Positions 1-4,249 of a stretch of DNA of 6,266 nucleotides are shown in pieces. Both the position numbers and the translations under genes were made by a program. The notes under the pieces are model-generated. The model ran no database searches. It was not told where the DNA came from and saw nothing but the letters and a program-made list of their open reading frames with translations. The DNA is from Bacteroidales bacterium UBA3868 (GTDB lineage: Bacteria > Bacteroidota > Bacteroidia > Bacteroidales > WCHB1-69): positions 1 through 6,266 of the forward strand of contig DGGS01000130.1 in the NCBI GenBank assembly GCA_002392325.1, given 5' to 3'. Every line of letters starts with the position of its first letter. Within the stretch, counting starts at the first letter, position 1.

Positions 1-398
1 TGTTGCGCGCCATGGAGACGGCCGGAAAGTTTGTGGAGGACGAGGCGCTGAGGGCTGCCATGAAAGAGAACGGCATCGGGCGTCCTTCGTCGAGAGCGGG
101 AATCATCGAGACGCTCTTCAAGCGCCATTACATTCGTCGCGAGAAGAAACGGCTCGTGGCCACACCGACGGGCATCGAACTGATAGACCTCATCCATGAG
201 GAACTGCTGAAAAGTGCCGAACTGACCGGCATTTGGGAAAAGAAACTGCGCGAAATCGAGCAACAGAAATACAATGCGGCACAGTTTGTGACAGAACTGA
301 AACAAATGGTCACGGAACTGGTGCGAGAAGTGATGAACGACAACTCTAACCGTCGCGTCACCATCACTCCCGAGAACAAAAAGGGGAAGAAAAGCTAA
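1..398 (+). CDS. topB: DNA topoisomerase III, C-terminal part (5' end outside window)
   Basis: Type IA topoisomerases relax and decatenate DNA through a transient 5'-phosphotyrosine break. This is only the last 132 codons or so; the reading frame is already open at the left edge, so the catalytic tyrosine and TOPRIM domain lie upstream. The visible part has the hallmark LLRAMETAGKFVED segment, then ENGIGRPSSRAGII (the family's GIGRPSTRA motif with T changed to S), then a TLFKRHYI...TPTGIELI helical block that closes the toroid. The tail ends in a lysine-rich stretch, ENKKGKKS. No cysteine occurs in the visible part, so the C-terminal zinc fingers of many topoisomerase I/III proteins are absent here. 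Type III is preferred over type I because the run matches my recollection of Bacteroides TopB; topA is the alternative. The stop TAA (396-398) overlaps the stop of the convergent gene. Confidence 0.85.
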   Translation, partial: LRAMETAGKFVEDEALRAAMKENGIGRPSSRAGIIETLFKRHYIRREKKRLVATPTGIELIDLIHEELLKSAELTGIWEKKLREIEQQKYNAAQFVTELKQMVTELVREVMNDNSNRRVTITPENKKGKKS

Positions 399-979
399 AA
401 GATACGGCTATTGCCCTGGCGCAACTGTTCGTCGGTGGGCACCATTTGCGTGATTGTATCCACATTCAACTCCACCGGAGGACCATAGATCGTGCGCTGA
501 CTGTTGGTCTTTGGCTTTTGGCTATTGACTATGGGTTGCTGGGCGTTGGGGGTTGGTTGTTGACTATTCGCTGCTGACTGTTGGCTGTTAACTGCTGGCT
601 TTGGACTTTTGGCTTTGGACTTTTGGCTTTGGGAATTGGGAAGTTGGGCGTTGGGCGTTAGTTGTTGGGGATCAGTTTCAGGTTGTTGGTCATCCGATTC
701 TGGATTTTGGATTCCGGATTCAGCATTAGAAATTGGAGCGTTGGGTTGCTGGATCGTGTATTCTGATTCTTGGGCTTTGGATTTTGAATTCCAGAACGCT
801 ATTCCTCCGACCGTCAGAGAAACCACCACAACCGCAACCATCGAAACAATCCATGCGGACACGCCAGTCTTGAATCCCGCGCGTTTGGCAAAGCGTTTCC
901 AAGCGGACAGTTTGTAGGAGTACTCCGCCTTTTCAACTTTATCTTTTATCAATTGGTCAAAATCTGCCATATTATTCAT
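395..979 (-). CDS. Single-pass membrane protein with heptapeptide-repeat linker, putative anti-sigma factor
   Basis: 194 residues. Residues 1-38 form a charged, probably cytosolic head with an AWKRFAKRAGF segment. Residues about 42-62 are one strongly hydrophobic helix (SAWIVSMVAVVVVSLTVGGI). Residues 70-160 are a low-complexity linker of 13 in-register 7-residue units with consensus QQPxxNS. The last 34 residues (RTIYGPPVELN onward) are non-repetitive and may be a small folded periplasmic or binding segment. The gene starts 8 nt inside the end of the ECF sigma gene, the usual place for a cognate anti-sigma factor. The role is inferred from position and topology; no anti-sigma domain is recognisable by eye. 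A second ATG at 970-968 (codon 4), one base after the sigma stop, is an equally good start. The linker is encoded by a heptanucleotide DNA repeat. The stop TAG overlaps that of topB. A function unrelated to sigma control remains possible. Confidence 0.75.
   Translation of the reverse strand: MNNMADFDQLIKDKVEKAEYSYKLSAWKRFAKRAGFKTGVSAWIVSMVAVVVVSLTVGGIAFWNSKSKAQESEYTIQQPNAPISNAESGIQNPESDDQQPETDPQQLTPNAQLPNSQSQKSKAKSPKPAVNSQQSAANSQQPTPNAQQPIVNSQKPKTNSQRTIYGPPVELNVDTITQMVPTDEQLRQGNSRIF
494..794. repeat. Degenerate heptanucleotide tandem array (about 43 units) inside a coding region
   Basis: Read on the plus strand in fixed steps of seven from base 494, the units keep one phase without slip to base 794. 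Examples are ctgttgg, tctttgg, cttttgg, gcgttgg, ttgttgg, attttgg and gctttgg. About half of the units end in tgg, and most of the others differ from that by one or two bases. On the coding strand the unit is close to CCAACAG or CCAAAAG. Between 599 and 633 the units alternate cttttgg/ctttgga almost perfectly, which marks the youngest-looking part. Three units equal 21 bp and encode one heptapeptide. Unit counts are by eye, and the outer edges (494-500 and 781-794) are less certain. Confidence 0.85.
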
Positions 980-1532
980 TATTCATTTTAAAAATCTCGT
1001 TTTTGAGGCGGGTGCGCGCCGCGTTGACATGCCATGCCGATGTGCCTTCGCTGATATTGAGCTGTTGTGCGATCTCACTGTGGGAGAAACCGTCGAACAC
1101 GAACATATTGAACACCGTGCGTGTCATGGGCGGCAGCTGCTGAATCAGCGAGATGATGGCCTCAGAAGACATCGTTCCGATGGCGGTATTCACATCGTAC
1201 CCGATGCGGTCGGTTTCAGCCACCTCGGCAATGTCGGTCAGTTCGGCTTTCGGACTGTACTTGCGCCGGAAGTCCAGGGCCGCATGGAGCATCACCCGTT
1301 TCATCCACGATTCGAAAGAACCTGTGTTTTCATATTTGTCAAGGTTAGAAAACACTTTCAAGAACCCTTCACTGAGCATATCCTCCGCCTCATCGGTACT
1401 GTCGGCATAGCGCATACAGAGCCGGAGCATGGGACTGTAGAAATGTTTGAACAGCTTCTGCTGCGCTCTTGGATTTCCTTTACGGCAACCCTCCAACCAG
1501 CGAACTATTCTTGCATTCTCGTGCTCACTCAT
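972..1532 (-). CDS. ECF-family RNA polymerase sigma factor (sigma-70 regions 2 and 4)
   Basis: 186 residues, the normal size for an extracytoplasmic-function sigma factor, which directs RNA polymerase to a small regulon in response to an envelope signal. Region 2 spans about residues 26-92, with the core-binding and -10 recognition helices visible in DEAEDMLSEGFLKVFSNLDKY and in GSFESWMKRVMLHAALDFRRK. A variable linker covers residues 93-125. Region 4 spans about 127-177: the first helix follows QQLPPMTRTVFNMFVFDGFSH, then comes the helix-turn-helix SEIAQQLNISEGTSAWHVNAARTRLK that reads the -35 box. The start gives a typical N-terminus (MSEHENARIVRWLEGCRKGN). It lies 55 nt after the barrel gene on the same strand and shares 8 nt with the downstream membrane protein. 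No convincing own promoter is visible in the 55-nt gap, so it may be cotranscribed with the barrel gene. The target regulon cannot be read from the window. Confidence 0.93.
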   Translation of the reverse strand: MSEHENARIVRWLEGCRKGNPRAQQKLFKHFYSPMLRLCMRYADSTDEAEDMLSEGFLKVFSNLDKYENTGSFESWMKRVMLHAALDFRRKYSPKAELTDIAEVAETDRIGYDVNTAIGTMSSEAIISLIQQLPPMTRTVFNMFVFDGFSHSEIAQQLNISEGTSAWHVNAARTRLKNEIFKMNNE

Positions 1533-1587
1533 TATGAATAACGAAAAAAATAATCGGAACCTTGGGTGTGTTTCGAAAAAAAAACGA

Positions 1588-2202
1588 CTATTTGATGAAT
1601 TTTATTCCTAAAGACACGATTATCGTGTGCTGCGTAAACGAATTACCGGACGATTGTCCGTCTTTCAATTTATTGAACAACTTGTCTGACGCCAAGTCGT
1701 AGCGGGCATCCAGGGTGAAACGCCAGAAATCGAAACCAAAGCCGACTTGTCCGGCCCACTGCAAGTTGCCATTCTCATCCAAGAGCGGGTCTATATCCTT
1801 CAAATTACTACCTATGCGGAAACCGAAGCGGGGACCCAGAAACAGATGCACCTTGAAGTTCTCCTTGTTAATGAAATTGTAACCGAGCAGAACCGGAACA
1901 TCAATAAAATGTTGTCTGAGTTCAGTATTTTGCTGAACCTCGCTCACAAAAGAGCTGGGATTATTGATTTTGGAGCGTTTGAACGAATAACAGGCCTCGG
2001 GTTGGAAATAAAACTGGTCGCCGATGCGCATAAAGATGCCTGCGTCAGCGCCAGCGGCAAGACTGCTGAGATCTTTGTAGTTCGTGCCATTACCAGCCAC
2101 TTTCACTCCAATGGTAAACTGCGCATTCGCCTGAAACAGAGAGAGTCCGGCAATTACCGCAACCAGGCAACAAAGACGCCTGAAGAAAGTCATCATGCTC
2201 AT
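1588..2202 (-). CDS. PorT-like outer-membrane beta-barrel protein
   Basis: A small exported protein with a signal peptide ending in ...LSLFQANA, cut before QFTIGVKVAGN. It is followed by alternating aromatic/hydrophobic strands typical of the outer-membrane beta-barrel family that includes PorT: FYFQPEACYSF, FIDVPVLLGYNF, FKVHLFLGPRFGFRIG, QWAGQVGFGFDFWRFTLDARYD, and a C-terminal strand HTIIVSLGIKFIK ending in a hydrophobic/aromatic pattern suited to BAM-dependent insertion. The open frame extends to 2223. The ATG at 2202 is preferred because a candidate promoter -7 element (2231-2238) would place the transcript start near 2224, and because A-rich sequence precedes this codon. ATGs at 2196 and 2193 are also possible. 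It may be a porin-like or structural protein; substrate unknown. Its place upstream of the ECF sigma gene hints at an envelope-sensing unit, which is inference. Confidence 0.85.
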   Translation of the reverse strand: MSMMTFFRRLCCLVAVIAGLSLFQANAQFTIGVKVAGNGTNYKDLSSLAAGADAGIFMRIGDQFYFQPEACYSFKRSKINNPSSFVSEVQQNTELRQHFIDVPVLLGYNFINKENFKVHLFLGPRFGFRIGSNLKDIDPLLDENGNLQWAGQVGFGFDFWRFTLDARYDLASDKLFNKLKDGQSSGNSFTQHTIIVSLGIKFIK

Positions 2203-2230
2203 ATTTTTAAAAGATTGTTGCATTACAAAT

Positions 2231-2258
2231 CAAATATTAAGAATAATTATAACGCAAA
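2231..2258 (-). promoter_or_regulatory. Candidate Bacteroidota promoter for the barrel gene
   Basis: On the minus strand, TTTG (2258-2255) is followed after 16 nt by AATATTTG (2238-2231), one mismatch from TAnnTTTG. The spacing is shorter than the usual 19 or so. The expected start would be near 2224, giving a leader of about 22 nt before the ATG at 2202. Confidence 0.35.
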
Positions 2259-2333
2259 TTGAAAAAAAATATTGCACAATCATAAATTGGGTACGGTTTG
2301 TTCTGCCTCCGTAAATACTTTATGTAATTCACC

Positions 2334-2420
2334 TTACATCTCCTCCACCAGCAGTTTCATTTCCCGCACCTCACGCTGCAGGAAGCCGTGGATACAGATT
2401 TTGCGCCCGTAGGCGTAGAA
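2334..2420 (-). pseudogene. C-terminal coding remnant of an unidentified gene (28 codons plus stop)
   Basis: Starting right after the ATPase stop, in a different frame, the minus strand reads FYAYGRKICIHGFLQ and then REVREMKLLVEEM, ending in TAA at 2336-2334. Twenty-three of the 28 third codon positions are G or C, like queA and topB and unlike the neighbouring ATPase. It has no start codon or upstream domain of its own: the same frame runs into the ATPase 3' end with AT-rich codons. The best reading is the 3' tail of a host gene whose front was lost or replaced when the ATPase arrived. I do not recognise the family. Chance is the alternative, but strong GC3 bias, a charged amphipathic sequence and a proper stop argue against it. 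Confidence 0.45.
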
Positions 2421-2422
2421 AT

Positions 2423-3682
2423 CTATTCCAACAGCCACTTCCAAGCAGGAATCACCTCTATTTTTTGATTGTCTTCCAACTCTATTGTGTCTTCTTCATC
2501 GTATGTGACAATCACCAATCGTTCAAGCTTTTCCAGATTATTGAATTTTTTCAATGCCTCAATTTCACGATCTCGGGTACTTTCATCTGCAATGGAGAAG
2601 GAAACTTGCACAGCATAACGCTTTTTGGGAATGTAAAAATCCACTTCGATACGTTTATTGTAATAAAACAGTTCTTTCTCGTATTGTTTATACAAGTGAA
2701 TAGCGCATAAATTCTCCAAAAGCGAAGAAATATCTTCCGTTAAGAAGATACTGAGCAGCCCATTATCTGTGAAATAATGCTTTTTAACAGTCTCTCGCTC
2801 AACAAATTTTGATGCGAAATTGGAAAGGGTAAATACAAGGCAGGCTTCTTGGGCATACCGGATGTAATCAATTACAGATGCCACGGACGTGTTGACCCCC
2901 GTTCCTTTCACAAGATTTGCAATCCGGTTATAGGATATAGGTTGTGAGATATTGTCTGCCAGCCGTTTGACAGCAAGCCGCAATGCCATTTCGTTTTTCA
3001 CTTTATTGCGCAGGATAATATCACCAAGCACGATTTTTTCGTAAAGGTCATTCAACCAATGACGTTTGTTGCGATATAACAGAAGTTCGGGGAATCCTCC
3101 CCATTTCAGGTATTGGGTGAATTGTTGTTGCACAACGGACTTTTTCTTTCCGAACTGCCATTCTTTTTCCAAATGGATGTTCTGAGCTTCCAAGAACTCC
3201 GAAAATGAGTATGGATAAATCGTTGCTTCCGCAAATCGCCCTCCGAGTGTGGTTTGGATATCCCGGCTGAGCATTTTGGCATTGCTACCAGTAATAAAAA
3301 CTTGATATTTTTGATTGGCCAAACGTCGCGCAAAGTGTTCCCAACCCTCCACATTCTGAATTTCGTCAAAAAAGAGAAGAGGTTTTTGGTTGTATGCGGA
3401 AGCGTATGCCTGAAGAATCAAATCAAAATCATTAGCTGTCATACCCAAAAGACGCTCGTCGTCAAAGTCAATATAGACTATTTCTTCCGACAAATGACCA
3501 TCTCCTATAAATTGTTTGGCGCGTTTGTAAAGCATGTAGGATTTTCCCGCCTGACGTATGCCTACCAATACATATCTGCCGTTTTCTTCAAATTCAAACG
3601 GACGGTTATAGAGTTCAACCTCTTTGAGAGTTTCTTGCCCTTCTTTGATCAGGATGCGGAATGTTTCTCTTGTGACAGCCAT
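2423..3682 (-). CDS. AAA_14 / DUF4143 ATP-binding protein
   Basis: 419 residues, full length for the family. The ATPase half carries Walker A GIRQAGKS (41-48), Walker B LLFFDEIQN (102-110), the sensor-1 strand VFITGSN (128-134) and the family's GGRF (147-150) plus YPYSFSEFL (157-164). The middle has winged-helix-like segments (ISYNRIANLVKGTGVN, about 249-264). The DUF4143 half has KHYFTDNGLL (301-310) and a PD-(D/E)xK-like core, YNKRIEVDFYIP...AVQVSFSI (341-364), where D348 and Q359 fall at the usual catalytic positions. Such proteins are common and often multicopy in Bacteroidota. Their role is poorly known, and DNA binding or nuclease activity is inferred only from the fold. Codons are clearly more AT-rich than those of queA or topB, suggesting a different history. 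The gene has its own strong promoter match and appears monocistronic. Confidence 0.9.
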   Translation of the reverse strand: MAVTRETFRILIKEGQETLKEVELYNRPFEFEENGRYVLVGIRQAGKSYMLYKRAKQFIGDGHLSEEIVYIDFDDERLLGMTANDFDLILQAYASAYNQKPLLFFDEIQNVEGWEHFARRLANQKYQVFITGSNAKMLSRDIQTTLGGRFAEATIYPYSFSEFLEAQNIHLEKEWQFGKKKSVVQQQFTQYLKWGGFPELLLYRNKRHWLNDLYEKIVLGDIILRNKVKNEMALRLAVKRLADNISQPISYNRIANLVKGTGVNTSVASVIDYIRYAQEACLVFTLSNFASKFVERETVKKHYFTDNGLLSIFLTEDISSLLENLCAIHLYKQYEKELFYYNKRIEVDFYIPKKRYAVQVSFSIADESTRDREIEALKKFNNLEKLERLVIVTYDEEDTIELEDNQKIEVIPAWKWLLE

Positions 3683-3700
3683 ATTCTAATACTTTTTTGG

Positions 3701-3731
3701 CAAAAATACAATTTTATTCAATACAGCCAAA
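3701..3731 (-). promoter_or_regulatory. Bacteroidota-type promoter for the AAA/DUF4143 gene
   Basis: The minus strand has TTTG (3731-3728), exactly 19 nt, then TATTTTTG (3708-3701). This matches both parts of the Bacteroidota primary sigma consensus (TTTG at -33, TAnnTTTG at -7). Transcription would start around 3694-3696, about 12-14 nt before the ATG at 3682. Confidence 0.65.
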
Positions 3732-3822
3732 CAAAATCATCGATTATTATTTATTACCACCAAACAAATTCACTTTCAGTTCTCATTTACCCACCACCAA
3801 CCTCCTCATTTCCGCATCAGAA

Positions 3823-3857
3823 ACAATGCACAATGAACAATGTATAATGTACAATTG
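3823..3857. repeat. Intergenic heptanucleotide array, five units near ACAATGN
   Basis: Units in fixed 7-nt phase: acaatgc, acaatga, acaatgt, ataatgt, acaattg. It lies in the gene-free stretch 3683-3998 between the ATPase promoter and the tRNA terminator. Apart from this array, the promoter and the terminator, I see nothing functional in that stretch; 3858-3949 is plain AT-rich spacer. No function can be assigned. Confidence 0.7.
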
Positions 3858-3949
3858 GTTCCATGATCAAAACGGAGCACTTGAAAACCCATAAAAATGA
3901 CCCGAAATAACTGACCTCCAGAATCATTAGTTCACTATTAGTCCACCAC

Positions 3950-3993
3950 AAAAAAAGAAGCACTTACAACAATTGCTGTAAGTGCTTGTTTTT
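3950..3993 (-). terminator. Intrinsic terminator after the tRNA unit (hairpin usable in both directions)
   Basis: Perfect 10-bp stem aagcacttac (3958-3967) with gtaagtgctt (3978-3987), extended by one A-T pair and a 9-nt or shorter loop containing caattg. On the minus strand the stem is followed by C and seven T (3956-3950), a textbook terminator located 32 nt (3967-3998) or less beyond the tRNA-Arg end. On the plus strand it is followed by gttttt, so it can also stop plus-strand readthrough. Confidence 0.85.
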
Positions 3994-3998
3994 AAGTG

Positions 3999-4072
3999 TG
4001 ATTCCGCTGCGACTCGAACGCAGAACCTGCTGCTTAGAAGGCAGCTGCTCTATCCAGTTGAGCTACGGAACC
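3999..4072 (-). tRNA. tRNA-Arg, anticodon TCT
   Basis: A 74-nt cloverleaf folds by hand. The acceptor GGTTCCG (4072-4066) pairs with CGGAATC (4006-4000), including one G-T pair. The D arm is GCTC...GAGC. The anticodon stem GCTGC/GCAGC encloses loop CTTCTAA, with anticodon TCT at 4038-4036 reading AGA. The T arm is CTGCG-TTCGAGT-CGCAG, and the discriminator is A. The 3' CCA is not encoded (CAC follows the discriminator), so it must be added after transcription. It is the second gene of a two-tRNA unit, 19 nt after tRNA-Pro. Confidence 0.95.
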
Positions 4073-4091
4073 ATCGCAGTTTCAATAGAAC

Positions 4092-4169
4092 TGGTCGGGA
4101 TAGCCTGATTCGAACAGGCGACCTCCTGCTCCCAAAGCAGGCGCGATAACCGGACTACGCTATATCCCG
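4092..4169 (-). tRNA. tRNA-Pro, anticodon TGG, with encoded CCA
   Basis: The acceptor CGGGATA (4169-4163) pairs perfectly with TATCCCG (4102-4096); C1-G72 is typical of bacterial proline tRNAs. The anticodon stem CCTGC/GCAGG encloses loop TTTGGGA, with anticodon TGG at 4134-4132 reading CCA and, by wobble, other proline codons. The T arm is GCCTG-TTCGAAT-CAGGC. Discriminator A (4095) is followed by an encoded CCA (4094-4092). It is the first gene of the Pro-Arg unit. Confidence 0.95.
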
Positions 4170-4181
4170 TTTTTGCGGCTG

Positions 4182-4189
4182 CAAAAGTA
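4182..4189 (-). promoter_or_regulatory. -7 element of the tRNA-Pro/Arg promoter
   Basis: The minus strand has TACTTTTG, a perfect TAnnTTTG, 12 nt before the tRNA-Pro 5' end, so the start would fall just upstream of the mature tRNA. No clear TTTG is seen at -33; an A-rich tract (4190-4208) fills the spacer. Confidence 0.55.
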
Positions 4190-4233
4190 CACTTTTTTTC
4201 TTTTGGTTGGACACATCGGTCGATTTTTATTCT

Positions 4234-4241
4234 TACTTTTG
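4234..4241 (+). promoter_or_regulatory. -7 element of the queA promoter
   Basis: TACTTTTG, a perfect TAnnTTTG, ends 8 nt before the queA ATG at 4250. The nearest -33-like sequence is TTGG at 4207-4210, 23 nt upstream, a poor match at a long spacing. The predicted start lies at or within a few bases of the ATG, which leaves no room for a ribosome binding site or a leader riboswitch. Confidence 0.5.
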
Positions 4242-4249
4242 CCGCCGCT

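Noticed and set aside
494..857. CRISPR-like repeat
   Set aside because: Units are only 7 bp, contiguous, degenerate and without spacers; the DNA is coding.
609..917. Plus-strand 102-codon open frame rich in W, G and L
   Set aside because: It is the reverse strand of the heptamer array: CTGTTGG in tandem has no stop and gives LLAVGCW-like text. No start context and no independent support.
1029..1541. 170-codon plus-strand frame opposite the ECF sigma gene, and the 171-codon frame at 1747-2262 opposite the barrel gene
   Set aside because: Both lie on the non-coding strand of well-supported genes and show no domain-like sequence or promoter.
2322..2339. Hairpin atgtaa-ttcacc-ttacat as terminator of the ATPase transcript
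   Set aside because: Only 6 bp, AT-rich, and no T-run follows on the minus strand; it also overlaps the end of the coding remnant.
3683..4072. Integrative element attached at tRNA-Arg carrying the ATPase gene
   Set aside because: No direct repeat of the tRNA-Arg 3' end and no integrase gene are visible in the window.
4170..4249. preQ1 riboswitch upstream of queA
   Set aside because: The predicted transcript start leaves no leader, and no preQ1-I or II pseudoknot pattern is visible in the 80-bp gap.
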